Origin: Nicotiana tabacum
Taxonomy: Eukaryota > Streptophyta > Magnoliopsida > Solanales > Solanaceae
DNA length: 64,000 bases
Assembly: GCF_000715075.1 (NCBI RefSeq)
Contig: NC_134094.1
Location: forward strand, 81,235,120-81,299,119
Direction: 5' to 3'
The position numbers and the translations under genes are program-made. The notes beneath the pieces are model-generated. The model saw only the letters and a list, made by a program, of their open reading frames with translations, was not told the origin of the DNA and did not search any database. This document shows positions 49,190 to 61,009 of the stretch, one piece after another; positions within the stretch are counted from its first letter, which is position 1; each line of letters opens with the position of its first letter.

Positions 49190-51582
49190 GGTTTGACTTA
49201 TGAAAAATTGAACACTGGATCAACTTCCCTCCTTGGTCCTTTCCCTGAAAAGGAATTACGCACAGGACTCGGGGGTGACTTTTTAGACGAAGACTGCTTA
49301 ACCCTTCCTATCAAAACTATTGTACCATTGACCGAAATAATTAAGTATTCCGTAGGTTTGCCAACGCGTCTTCTTCTGCATTCTCTTATCTTGGAATTTG
49401 AATGGCTTTCCATATCTGGAATTGATGCAACAAGTTTCATATCTTCTCCAAGTACTGCTGCATTCGTGTCTTTCTATCCACGCAATTCCCTTGCATCTGG
49501 TTAATTATAAGTTGAGAATCACTTTTGATTTAAATTTTTCCAATTTCCATCTCTTTTGCAAACTCCAAACCTGCAACCACTGCTTCATACTCAGCTTCAT
49601 TATTAGTAATATGGTAATAATTTTATCGCTTGTCTAATAATTTCCCTTGAAGGTTATATTAAGACAATACCCAAACCTGCTCTCTTTATATTTGAGGACC
49701 GATCAATGTATAGAGTCCAAGTCCCCAAATTAGATCTGGTATACACCTGTACCTCATTTTCAGCTTCAGGAAGTAAACTCGAACTAAAATTTGCTACGAA
49801 ATCTACTAAAACCTGTGACTTTATGGCAGTTCGTGGTACATGAACAATATAATATTCACTAACAATAAAACCTGCTCTCTTTCCTAATAATTCATGTTTA
49901 TGTAAAATATTTCTTAATGAAAAAGTAGTTACGGCAGAGATAGAATGATGTTGAAAATAAGGTCGTAACTTTTCTAATGCCATTATTAATGCTAGTGCTA
50001 GTTTTTCTAGATGAGGATATCGTGTCTCAACTTCTAATAACAACTTACTAACATAATATATAGGATATTGCGTACCTTTATCTTCTCATACCAATATTGC
50101 GCTTACTGCAACTTCAGATACAACTAAGTAAACGAGTAATCTCTCTCCATCCCTTGGCTTTGATAATAAAGACGATTTTGACAGATACACTTTTAAATCT
50201 TTCAGAGCTTGTTGGCAGTCATCCGGCCATTCAAACTAATTTTGCTTTTTTTAATAACGAGAAAAATTTGAAATATTTCTTTGAGGATCTAGATATGAAT
50301 CTCCCCTGTAATAAAAGAAGTTTTTTTCTCGTCTTGGGGATCCATTTTTATCTGCTTATATCCAGAATAAGCATAAAAAAACTTTAAAAGTTCATGACCA
50401 GCAGTAGAATCGATTAACCGATCTGTATGTGGTAAATAAAATAACTCTTTGGGACATGCCTTATTTAAATCAGTATAATCTACACATACTCGCTATTTGC
50501 CATTTTTTCTTAGGTACTACAACAATATTGGCTAACCAGTCAGGTTATTTTACCTCGTGAATTGAACAATTTTTCAAGAGTTTACTTACCTTCTCTTGAA
50601 TTACATGATTTTTGAATTCTCCCTGCTCTCTCTTTTTTGTTTCACTGGTGGGTGCAATGGGTCTTCATTTAACTTATGAGTCATTATTTTGATAGAATAC
50701 TTGTCATGTCTGAGTGTGACTAAGCAAAACAATCAATATTAGTGCATAAAAATTCAATTAACTTGCTTTTCAACTTCGGGCTTAAGTTTGTCCCGACATA
50801 AACTTTTCTGTGGTCAGTGAATGAACAAGGTAAAAACTTCGAGCTCCTCCGTAGTTGTTTTGATAGTTTCATTCTCTTATTGATCCTGGATCACATCAGG
50901 TCTTACAACCATATTTGCTTCATTCCTTGCACCTTCAGTTGAGGTTGGAGGCATATTCTCCTCAGCTAGACATTGTAATTGCTATTTTCTATTCCCTTCT
51001 TTGGTCGTTCTACCTGCCACAACCACCGTATTAGTTTCTCGCGCTGCTCGTTGATTTTCCCAGATCTGACGAATTTCCCATTGTGACGGGAATTTGATAA
51101 CCTGATGCAAAGTTTGCGGTCCTGCATCCATATCATGAATCCATGGCCTCCCTAAAATCATGTTGTAAGTCATGTCTGCATCTACCACTTGAATTTGATG
51201 TCTTTTACTACACCTTCGGCAAACGTGGACAACACAATTTCTCCCTTCATTATGACACTTGAATTGTCAAAACCCGGACAAAGACCGAGCCTTGGGTATT
51301 GTACGATCAACTGCTTGCATCTTGTTAACCACTCTTAATAATATAATATTCACTCTGCTACCTAGATCAATAAAATTTTGTTTGACATTTGTATCATGAA
51401 CAAGTAAAGAGATTACCAGTGCATCATTATAAGGGATAAACAAGCAATCTGCGCCCTTATCATCAAATGTTATGCTCTCTCCTTCAAAGACTTGCTAAAC
51501 GCTTCCCGTGGGGAACTGAGATTTTAGCTGTTCTTTTTGCTATTGTGTATGTTACTCCGTCAACCTCCTCACCCCCCAGCTA
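49190..51582 (-). pseudogene. pol: Decayed Tat-lineage pol (protease, RT, RNase H)
   Basis: Read on the minus strand: a protease-like IDLGSRVNII near 51350-51380, where the usual DSG-type triad is altered, and a flap region MTYNMILGRPW within 50982-51188. An RT start, PDWLANIVVVPKK, lies near 50510-50550 and AYSGY-like remains near 50350. Then come the connection and RNase H: ETRYPHLEKLALAL, LRPYFQHHSI and RTAIKSQVLVDFV (49654-50043), and WTLYIDRSSN near 49690, the second RNase H start seen in Tat elements. Between about 50315 and 50235 the spacing is too short for the RT palm, so the YxDD region appears deleted. Frameshifts and stops occur throughout. No integrase is recognised. The 5' end is cut by the LTR at 51583. 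Confidence 0.82.
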
Positions 51583-54519
51583 TGTCACGACCCGAAATTC
51601 CAACCCTGGGACCGTGATGACGCCCAACATTTGACTTGCGAGGCAAGCTAACGTTAGTTAATTATTTAACCAGTTTTAACAATTTAAATTAAAACATAAT
51701 AATAAACTCTGATAGTATGAAATAGATATGATAAATACCATGTAGCGTAGACTAGACATATCCCAGACATCTGGAGTCACGAATACATGAGCATCTAGAG
51801 TACTAGAGATAAAGTGTGAACAAAATTATAGCTGTTTGAAATAAGCTAATAAGTAAAGACATAATGGAAGAGGACTTTAGGGATTGCGAACGCCAGCAAC
51901 TCTACCTCAAATCTTCTGCTAATAGCCGGTCCAGGCAAGATCTCTTCTACATGCCGATGGGACCAACTCCAGAATCTGTACAAGAAGTGCAGAAGTGTAG
52001 CATGAGTACAATCGACTCCATATACTCTGTAAGTGTCAAACCTAGCCTCGACTACGTAGTGGCGAGTCTATGACAAGACACTTACAATAAACCTATACGA
52101 AACAATAATAATAGAAATAAGAATAGAAATAAACTAGTAAAGTCAAATAACCGGACCCGTAAGTCAACCGGACCCGAGTACAATCTCTACAATCACAAAT
52201 AACTTATAACACATCAAACCTGTAACGGTGTCTAACCCGATCCCACCATATCATCATCTGTTCATTTCATATTCTGTCCTTATTTCTTCATATCATATCA
52301 TGTCATTTGAATATCGTTGTGGTGTGCAACCTGATCCCACCATATAAATTTATTTCAATACTGTTGCGGCACGCTACCCGATCCCATAACATCGATTTAT
52401 CAACATAAATAACTCAACACCAATATTTCCGTAATATTCACACAAGGAGGAATGAAACATGTGGAACAATAAGAAACTACCGAAACAAAACAGAGAATAA
52501 ACAATACTTTGAATACCCAAACCTTGGCAAAACAATAATACCAAAATAGCTAAATGACTTACATACACGGAATAACATAATAAAGTACCTCAAGTAATAT
52601 AAGAATGGCAAAAGCAAGTAGAACATGAGACAACGAAAATATACAAGTTATACAATTAGAAGCATGTAGCAGGTAAACCGATATTGGGTGATAAATATAC
52701 AAATCAAAGCAAGTAACAATTAAATAGCAATTAACAAGTAATGCATAAATGTCAGGTAAGAACATGTAACAATCAAAGCATATACAAGAGGTAACATGAA
52801 ATAAATGAAGACATGGAAATAAAAACCTCAACCCCACATGCTAAATCCCATGACAGTGCATATACACTCGTCACCTCTCATATACGCTGATTCCCCACAT
52901 AGTTCACATAGCAAATAGTCCAAAAAGTCCTAATCCTCTCAAGTTAAGGTTAGAATAAACAGTCAACCACGACTGTTCCTTTACAAGTAGCCTCCAAACC
53001 GGTCATATCTAGCCAAATATAGTTCAAATGATTCAAAATAAGCTTTAGAAACTACCCACGTGTGAAAAAGATTCGATCCTTGATGAAATTGGAAAAAGTC
53101 AAAAAAATTCAACCTCGGGCCGCCTGGTCAAAACTAGAGATTTGGACCAAAATCAATTGCACATTCACCCCTGAGCCTGGTTATGTGATTTATTTCGAAA
53201 TCTGACCTCAATTTGAGGTCTAAATCTCAATATTGTGAAATCCCTAAATTTTACCCAAATCCCTAATTTCTACCATGAAATTCATAGATTAAAAGTTAGA
53301 AATCAATGGGTGGTAATGGAAACACATCAAAACTAGTTGAAATTCACTAACCAATGAAGCGGGGATGAAAATCCTTTTCAAAGTCACTGCTAGGCCGAGC
53401 TCTACCATAAAAAATGGTGAAAAATGGTTCAACCCCGACTTTCAGCACTTTTAATACCCGGGCGTCAGATGTTCTTTGAATTCGCGAAGCACCTGATGCG
53501 TTCAGGATGCACTGTCCAATTGGACTCCGCATTCGCAAGGTCCTCTTCGTATTCTTTAAGGCTAAATTCCCCACATGGCTTCGCATTCGCGAACCCAGGT
53601 TAACCCAGGTCCCCGTTCACGAAGAGGAACCACAACTACCTCTCCAGGTGACCCCAATGAATCACGTCCGCAAAGGGTAAGCCCCATTTCATTTTGCATT
53701 CGCGACCTGGGCCCTGCGTTCGCGAAGAAAAACCATCCCCAACCCCAAACTTGACCTTCGCGATATCGAGAGAAGCTTCGCGATTGCCAAGAATAATACA
53801 CCTGACACCAGACACTAGAAACAGCTATTGCACAAATTCAAAATGATCTGAAACCTCTCTGGATCTCACCCAGGCCTCTCGGGCTCCAAACCAAATATGC
53901 ACAAAAGTGTAATAACATCATATAAACTCGCTCGCGTGATCAAAATACCAAAATAACATCTATAACTATTAATTGGATATCAATAAATATGAAATTCAAA
54001 AGAAAACTCAAGAACCTCTAGAATCACAACCAAGCGTCCTAATCCTATCAAACTAACTCTGAAATGCACCAAATTTTGCAGAAAAGTTTCAAATAGGAAA
54101 ATAGACCTATTCCAAGTCCCAAAACCAAAATCCGAACCCCTGATAGCCATAAAGTCAACATACCGTGAAACCTAGGAAACTTCCAAATATTCAAATTGCC
54201 TACTTTCGGCAAAACAAGTCAAATCAACCTAAGGACCCCAAATTTAATTCCGGACATACTCCCAAGTCCAATATTATAATACGGACCTATCAGAATTATC
54301 AAAACACTGATCTAGGATTGTTTACCCAAATTGTTGACCATAATCAACTCAAGTTATTTTCTAAGCCAAAAATCACATTTTCTTCAAATTTTATGTAAAA
54401 GTTCTCTGAAAAAAGATATGGACCACGCACGCAAATCAAAAATCAACAAATGAAGCTAGTGGAGGTCTCGAACACGAAAATAAGGGCTAGTAATTAAAAT
54501 GACCTATCGGGTCGTCATA
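51583..54519 (-). mobile_element. 3' LTR of minus-strand Ty3/Gypsy element (LTR G, 2.94 kb)
   Basis: Starts TGTCACGACCCG, then CGTGATGACGCCCAAC and GCGAGGCAAGC (U5 signature of LTRs F, H and X). It ends ATCGGGTCGTCATAT near 54519, followed by a polypurine-tract complement and integrase C-terminal coding. It contains the TCTGTAC/GTGCAGA hairpin at 51975-51993, three GATCGGGTTG-type units (52216-52385), GGTGACGAG (complement near 52868), the uninterrupted counterpart of the GAAAC insertion site (53041-53056), TATTAAAA (53448-53455) and a CpG box. Confidence 0.9.
53470..53790 (-). promoter_or_regulatory. CpG palindrome box in LTR G
   Basis: ATTCGCGAAGC, CGCATTCGCGAACC, GCGTTCGCGAAG and CTTCGCGATATCG words at about 730-1050 bp from the LTR 5' end, directly upstream of TATTAAAA. 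Confidence 0.58.
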
Positions 54520-54533
54520 TTCTCCACCTCTAA
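54520..54533 (-). other. Polypurine tract of element G
   Basis: Plus strand TCTCCACCTCTAAA, the complement of a purine tract, between the LTR end and the pol stop region. Confidence 0.7.
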
Positions 54534-55362
54534 AAGAAATGTTCATTCTGGAACGGACATAGAAAATTACATGGATTGGTGAAAAAGTGTGGGTATCTAC
54601 TCCGCATATCGGACTCGGACACCCACGTAGGTGACTCGATCAGCTGACCTCTCCATTCCACTTTCACTAAAGGAAAACTCTTAGACCTCAACTTTCGAAC
54701 CTGTCGGGCTAGAATGGCCACCGGCTCCTCCTCATAGGCCAAATTCTCATCAAGCTGAACCGTGCTGAAGTCCAAAACATGCGATATGTTCTCATGGTAC
54801 TTCTGAAGCATGGAAACATGGAATACCGGATGTACTCCTGATAGGCTAGGAGGCAATGCAAGCCTGTATGCCACCTCCCCAACTCTCTAAAAGATCTCCA
54901 ATGGCCCAATACACCTCGGGCTCAACTTGCCCTTCTTACCAAACCGCATCACGCCCTTCATAGGCAACACTTGGGAAGAACCTTCTCACCTACCATATAA
55001 GCTACATCCCGAACCTTTCGGTCTGCATAACTCTTATGTCTGGACTAAGCTGTTCGAAGTCATTCATGAATCACCTTAACCTTTTCCATAGCATCATGGA
55101 CCAAATCAGTGCCCAAAAACCTAGCCTCTCTAGGCTTAAACCAAACAATCAGAGAACGACATCCCCTTACATACTAGCCCTCATATGGCACCATATGAAT
55201 ACTCGACTGGTAATTATTGTTGTAGGCGAACTCTACAAGAGGTAAGAACTTGTCCCATGAACCTCTACAATCCATAACACAAGCACATAACATGTCCTCC
55301 AATATCTGAATAGTGCGCTCAAACTGTCCGTTTGTCTGAGGATAAAACATGATGGTAGGCAA
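54534..55362 (-). pseudogene. pol: Decayed integrase C-terminal half with probable chromodomain
   Basis: On the minus strand: integrase core end FYPQTNGQFERTIQILEDML and FLPLVEFAYNNNYQSSI (55174-55362), then a frame-broken stretch with WFKPREARFLGTDLV. The open C-terminal part (54530-54874) has LPPSLSGVHPVFHVSML and a chromodomain-like tail, VRKLRSKSFPLVKVEWRG to DMRSRYPHFF. This tail is typical of the Tekay/Del chromovirus lineage and would direct integration to heterochromatin. Frameshifts and stops inactivate it. Integrase N-terminal, RT and gag are missing. Confidence 0.88.
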
Positions 55363-55555
55363 TAATCTTGTATTTTAGTCGCTTATTGCACTATTATTTA
55401 CTTCACTTTATTCATGTTGAGCTTTAATTGATAGTGTTTTACACTAATTATATATTTTATGCCTTGTAGGAGTGATTCCGAGCTATGTAGATGTTATGGA
55501 ATTAATTTGAGCTATTTGGAGCTTTGAAGTCTGAGTAAATGCCTAAGGGATTAAG
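55363..55555. other. Unidentified insert between two integrase fragments
   Basis: AT-rich, no coding match, with a CTTGTAGGAGTGATTCCGAG stretch. The left junction falls in the integrase reading just before FYPQTNGQ. I cannot name it; no clear terminal repeats. Confidence 0.4.
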
Positions 55556-55815
55556 CCACGCTTTCAGGGGGTCGAAAACCACATCTTGATATCAAAAAGT
55601 CAAAAAATCCGTACTCTGAGAAAACTACACACCAGGGGCGATCCTGGATCAACTTGACTTTCTCTAAGGCATCCCGAAACAAATCAGTTCCCAACAAGCT
55701 AGCCTCCCCTGGCTCAAACCAATCAACTAGAGAACGACCCCGCCTCCCATATAAGGCCTCATAAGGAGCCATTAGAATACTCGATTGGTAGCTGTTGTTG
55801 TAGGAGAACTCTGCT
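55556..55815 (-). pseudogene. pol: Second, separate integrase fragment
   Basis: Encodes FSYNNSYQSSI, MAPYEALYGRRGRSLVDWFE and LLGTDLFRDALEKVKLIQ (55551-55772 plus upstream). The same protein segment is already present in 55060-55215, so this is a fragment of another copy rather than a continuation. Confidence 0.82.
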
Positions 55816-56065
55816 CTTGGTAGTACAAGTCATGAGCCACTAAGACTTATATTTACAAAACTGATAGTAAAATAATACAACATTTGTTTGAATTGTACAT
55901 AAACAAAATCAAAATCTAGGCTACCAAAAAAAATGGTAGCTATGTCCGGAAGCAGGTACATCCTTGACGCCGGCTCACCCCGTGCTCAACAATATCAAAT
56001 CCAAGATCTGCACACAAGGTTCAAAAGTATAGTATGAGTAAAACTAACCCATGTACTCAATAAGT
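55816..56065 (-). mobile_element. Minus LTR fragment (LTR A family)
   Basis: Matches about 3716-3965 of LTR A: GGTAGTACAAGTCATGAGC, CTACATCC-like segment, and a TCTGCACACAAGG hairpin remnant at about 56000. Confidence 0.7.
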
Positions 56066-56138
56066 ATCGTAACTAACTTGTGACAACTCGATAGGTCGTT
56101 TTGAGCACTAACCCTTATTTCCATTTTCCGAGACCTCT
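56066..56138 (+). mobile_element. 5' tip of a plus LTR, truncated
   Basis: TGACAACTCGATAGGTCGTTTTGAGCACTA-type start equals the first ~70 bp of the plus LTRs here; cut off at 56139 by the copy C LTR. Confidence 0.6.
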
Positions 56139-57207
56139 GTATCACGACACCAAAACCCACCGCAGACGTTGTGATGGTACCTAGTCTCTAAGACTAGGTA
56201 AACCGATTACTAATAACGATTAGGCAAATTTGTAACAATGATAATTTGAAACAGAGTCTAATATAAATACAGAAACAAATGCGTAATAAGCCTATACGGC
56301 AATAATCTTAACAACCTCACAAGATTTGGTAATAAAGAGTCATGAACTCTAGCTAAGTACATAGAAAGATATAAAAGATTAAAATATAATAATGTTCAGA
56401 TAACAAGCTGACAATACAATGAAAGGAAATAACTCCAAGGGACTACGACGACCAAGCAGCTCTACCTTGAATCCTCGTGACCAATATGCTAACTCTGTCC
56501 GGGTCCGATATCTCCAATACATGGCTTTGCACAAAAAGGTGCAGAAGTATAGTTTGAGTACACCACGGTCGATACCCAATAAGTGTCAAGACTAACCTCG
56601 GTAGACTAGTGACGAGGTACAAGTCAAGACACTCACTAGACAAAATATCATGTGTAGTATAGAAGTATAAAGCTAATAATGAAAGCAAAAATCAGTAAAT
56701 GGCAAAAAGAATCAACAAGTGATATAAACAATAAAGCAATAAGAACACCGTGAAGTATCGTTAAATCCAAATAAGGAGCACAAAGGACAACCAATTATCA
56801 AGCCGTTCTAACACAAGTTTCACAACGAAATCACTCCAGGATACCTCATCTCATAATCACAAGTCTCGGGTCTCAACCCACCATCCTATTCTCATGGCAC
56901 CTTGTGCCCACATTTCAAATCACAACCGCATGGACATCTCATGTGCCAATATCGCAATCCGCCTGGCATGATCACTGGATCACATTCACAATTTGCCCGG
57001 CATGGTCACAGGCTCACAATCATAATCCGCCTGGTCAGCCCTGTTCGCCCTACGTGGTCACATGCTCAATATCAATATGAAAACTGATAATACAAGAACA
57101 CATGGGCATGATTAATAAATGTCATGTTTTCATACTCCCGAGCTAGTATAAGTGGCATGCCACCAAATGGGACGCTAATTCTTAAAACAACCGGTCGGGT
57201 CATTACA
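56139..57207 (-). mobile_element. 3' LTR of copy C (short, 1.07 kb)
   Basis: Starts TGTATCACGACACC and ends GGTCGGGTCATTACA, followed by a polypurine-tract complement. It matches 59941-61009 throughout. Compared with the other LTRs it lacks the CpG box, TATA and donor sites: the hairpin array is followed within about 140 bp by the LTR end. It has the TGCAC/GTGCA hairpin at 56528-56543. Confidence 0.88.
56960..57065 (-). repeat. ~33 bp array in 3' LTR of copy C, about three units
   Basis: GGCATGATCACTGGATCACA, GGCATGGTCACAGGCTCACA and a partial unit. The matching array in the 5' LTR has about seven to eight units. Confidence 0.8.
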
Positions 57208-58439
57208 TTCTCCCTCTCTTAAACAAACGTTTGTCCTCGAACGTGCCAAGAAACATTCTAAAGTCATCAAATCACTGAATGTACTCACCATACATATACT
57301 CGTGGGGTGATCCCATGTCACCCCAATCCACATAGGCCCAACAACACCATCTCAACTGAAAATTATTCCTTCCATCCACACCGATAAGCCTTAGAACCAG
57401 AATTTCCACCATCTAAATCTTCCCAAAGACCAGATTCCTGCATAAATACATTGTATCAACCTCAACCAGCTATCACAGCTCATGCATACGCCCACAAGGT
57501 ATGACCACCCGACGTAATACATCACCGATATGCCCATAATAACATCTAAGACCACCATAGTTGCCCATAACAACCTCATAACTGCTAGAACCATGTTGCA
57601 AACCCTCACAACACCGACAACGATGCAAGAAACATGAATATCCCATAGCCGTTCACTCAAATCAACAAGTCACATCTAATGCCACCTGGGCACACACCTC
57701 GCAAGCTAAAACCAAATAAACACAACGCGAATGTCACTGGATATACAAAGAGAAACACATAAGAGAACTATCAAAATAACGCGACAAGCACAACTACCTA
57801 TCAGTATCATACTACGAATTAATTCTACAAGGGAGAATCAAAACATATGAACTAACCACAAGATCTCATCCTAATATAACCCCATCGCGGCACATAGACC
57901 GGTTCAAACACATCAAACCACATGAAAATGTGAGGATCCCATCCTCATCTATGAATCACAAGTAAATACACACCATACCAACTAAAACCTTCCACTAATT
58001 CAATTCCATGAAACAAAATCACAACATGTAACGAACTCCCCATACCGGTAGAGAATCTAAATCACAAATCGTAACAAAACCATCTTTTAATCACATCAAA
58101 ACCTACTGTAATGTGTAACAGAATGTCACATCTAGTCTCATAGCTCTCAATAGTGAACAAATAAATGATAGACGTGGGCTACCACTATAGAATCTCCCAA
58201 TAGGGGTAAACACATAAGTAGAGTACAAAATCACAAAACTCACCCACATGTGAAGTAATATAGGAGGACTCACTCCGATACGCAGAACCGAATCAAAACA
58301 AAAATGATGCTCCTATATAACAAATCATAACCATACTTGTAACGACAACATATGGTGCAGAGGCCTCGACCTTACCATAGAAAGCATATCAACAAGCCGG
58401 GCCTCCCTCTAGGGCGCCCTCTACCCGACTGTCCTCCAC
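57208..58439 (-). mobile_element. 3' noncoding internal part of copy C
   Basis: Polypurine tract at 57208-57221, then TTTGTCCTCGAACGTGCC and noncoding sequence collinear with copies A and B (for example GATGCAAGAAACATGAATAT near 57623, compare 120 and 37055). No pol domain in any frame. Confidence 0.75.
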
Positions 58440-59741
58440 CCCAAATTGGTTGTGCAGGTGGAGTAACGACTGGAATGGAGCCTGTAGCCTGAGTGCTCTG
58501 ATGAAATCTACCCTCCCGAGTCTAAGATAACCTCTCACGATGTGCCTAGTGTCACCATACTCTTAACAACCCCTCTGTGGGCATGTCTGCTCGTACTAAG
58601 TCTGTGCTAGAAAACTGGAATAACCGTTGTAGGAACCCTGTGTCGGTGGTGCACTAAAAGAACTAACCGGAGCACCACAAGTAGTCTGAAGTGCAGAATC
58701 GACTTACTAACTACACGATCCTCCGCCATGATGGGTCATAGCTGAAGAGTAGAATCCACTGAACCCTTCAGAACCTCGAGACCTCTTAGTCTCCTTATGC
58801 TCCATCTCCTCAACCCAAATACGCTCTAACATCCTGGCAATCTCCACAACCTGCTGAAATGGAGTATCAATCTGCAACTCCCGAGCCATGCTGAATCTAA
58901 GATCATAACTTATCCCCTCGATGAATCTTCGGACTCGCTCTTTGACTGTAGGAACCAAAATAGTTGCATGACGGGATAACTCATTGAACCTGATGGAATA
59001 CTCTGACACCTGTCATGGTGCCCTGATGCAGCTGCTCAAACTCTGTACGCCACGCATCCTGGAGGGTCTAGGGAACAAACTCCCCCAAACATATCTTTAA
59101 AAATTGAGCCCAAGTGGGTGGTGCTGCATCAGCTAGTCTATCATCTTCATAAACATACCAACACTGATACACTGCTCCCAACAACTGAAATGCAGTAAAA
59201 CTCTGCTTACCTCCACAATACTCATGGTGCAGAGAATAAGGTGACATTTCTCTGGAAATCCCTATGCATCCTCGGTAGATGTGCCACAGAAAGTAGGTGG
59301 ACTATACCTCTTGAACCTCTCAAGACTTTTCTGGTCCTCCCCTGATGCCCCTGGCCTGACCTCAGGCAAACCGGAATAACAGGCTGTAGCGGAACCACAC
59401 CTGAAACCTAACCAATGTGAGCCCTCTGCTCTAGAGTACGAGCAGTGGGAGTCTGAGCTCCTCCCCAATTTGCGAAATAGTTGATGCAACAGAGATCAAT
59501 CCCACCTGAGCCAATGTACTAAACATGCTCAGGAACTGCGCTAAAGTGTCCTAAAGTCTGGGGGTAACAGCACGTGCCTCCGGTGCCTGTCCCCCAACCA
59601 GAGCTACTGGCGACCCTCAACTGCTACTCCGACAGGTGCTTTGGCTACGGCGCATGCCCCTCCTTAGCCTCTACCTCGACCCCGACCTCTCGCGGCACTA
59701 GATGGGGGCGCGGGTGTATGCTCAGCACGTGTCCTCACCAT
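58440..59741 (-). pseudogene. gag: Decayed gag of non-autonomous copy C
   Basis: Read from 59741: MVRTRAEHTPAPPSSAARGR, an Arg/Gly-rich start like the gag at 32578. Frame-broken middle segments follow, for example PEVRPGASGEDQKSLERFKR in 59262-59489. The 58707-59009 frame has SEYSIRFNELSRHA, ERVRRFIEGI and FQQVVEIARMLERI, matching the gag domain end of the plus-strand element. There are many stops and frameshifts; no zinc knuckle is seen. Gag without pol, flanked by LTRs, fits a TR-GAG type non-autonomous element. The ATG is preceded by CTATTCTCTTTCAA, the same position as the CAG acceptor at 32577 but mutated. Confidence 0.85.
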
Positions 59742-59925
59742 TTGAAAGAGAATAGAGATACAAAGGCTCAAACTTTGAAATCAACAAATCCGCACGACAT
59801 GAATGAAAGAAGTTGAATTTTCCTAATAGTTTTGTAGCCTCTCAAAGATAAGTACAGACATTTCTGTACCGATATGCAAGACTCTATTAAACTTGCCCGT
59901 GACTCATAGTACCTATAAACCTAAA

Positions 59926-59937
59926 GCTCTGATACCA
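59926..59937 (-). other. Primer-binding site of copy C
   Basis: GCTCTGATACCA, the complement of TGGTATCAGAGC, three bases before the LTR start TGTCACGACC at 59941. Confidence 0.93.
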
Positions 59938-59940
59938 ACT

Positions 59941-61009
59941 TGTCACGACCCAAAAACCCACCGCGGGCGTCATGATGGCAACTAGTCTCTAAGACTAGGT
60001 AAACTGATTACTAACAACTATTAGGCAAATTTTAACAACGATAATTTGAAATAAAGTCTAATATGAATACCGAAACAAAAGCGTAATAAGCCCAACCTCC
60101 CAAGATTTGGTAATACAGAGTTACGAACTCGAGCTAAGTACATGGAAAGATCTCAAAGATCGAAATACAATATTGTTCAAATAACAAGCTGATAGTACAA
60201 TGAAAGAAAATAACTCCAAGGGACTGCGATGAGTAAGCAGCTCTACCTTGAATTCTCGCGACCAATATGCTAACTCTGCCGGAGTCCGATATCTCCAATA
60301 CCTGGCTATGCACAAAAATATGGAGAAGTGTAGTATGAGTACACCACGATTCGTACCCAGTAAGTATCAAAACTAACCTTGGTGGAGTAGTAACGAGGTA
60401 CAAGTCAAGACAATCACTAGACAAAATAACTTGTGCAGTATAGAAGTATAAAGCTAATAATGACAATAAATGGAAACAAGAGTCAACAAGTGATATAAAC
60501 AGTAAAGCAATAAGAATACTGTGAAGTATCGTTAAAACCAAATAAGTAACACAAAGGAGAACCAATTATTCAAGCCGCTCTAACACAAGTTTCACAATGA
60601 AATTACTCTGTGATATCTCATCTCATAATCACAAGTCACGGGTCTCAACCCACCATTCTATACTCACGGCACCTTGTGCCCTTATTTCAAATCACAACCG
60701 CATGGACAACTCACGTGCCAATATCTCAATCCGTCCGACATGATCACGGGCTCACATTCACAATCCACTCGGCGTGGTCACAGGCTCACAATCACAACTC
60801 ACCCGGCATGGTCACAAGCTCGTAATCACAATCCGCCCGGCATGAGCACGAGCTCACATTCATAATCTGCTCGGCATGGTCACAGGATCACAATCATAAC
60901 TCGCCCGACATAGTCACATGATCATAATCACAATCCGCCTGGCGTGGTCACATGCTCAATATCAACATGAAAACCGATAATACAAGAACACACAGGGATG
61001 ATTAGTAAA
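59941..61009 (-). mobile_element. 5' LTR of copy C, interrupted
   Basis: Starts TGTCACGACCC and matches the 3' LTR of copy C up to ATTAGTAAA at 61009, where a plus LTR begins. The last ~100 bp is missing and should lie beyond the inserted element, outside the window. It contains GGCACCTTGTGCC near 60664 and the expanded array. Confidence 0.88.
60735..60960 (-). repeat. ~33 bp array in 5' LTR of copy C, about 7-8 units
   Basis: Units such as CGGCGTGGTCACAGGCTCAC, CGGCATGGTCACAAGCTCG and CGGCATGAGCACGAGCTCAC alternate with AATCACAATCCGCC. Read on the minus strand each unit is a GTGAGC/TGACCATGCCGGG motif. Confidence 0.85.

Noticed and set aside
49187..49504. 105-codon plus-strand ORF next to the Tat pol
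   Set aside because: It is the antisense of the decayed pol 3' part; the minus strand reads as Tat pol sequence.
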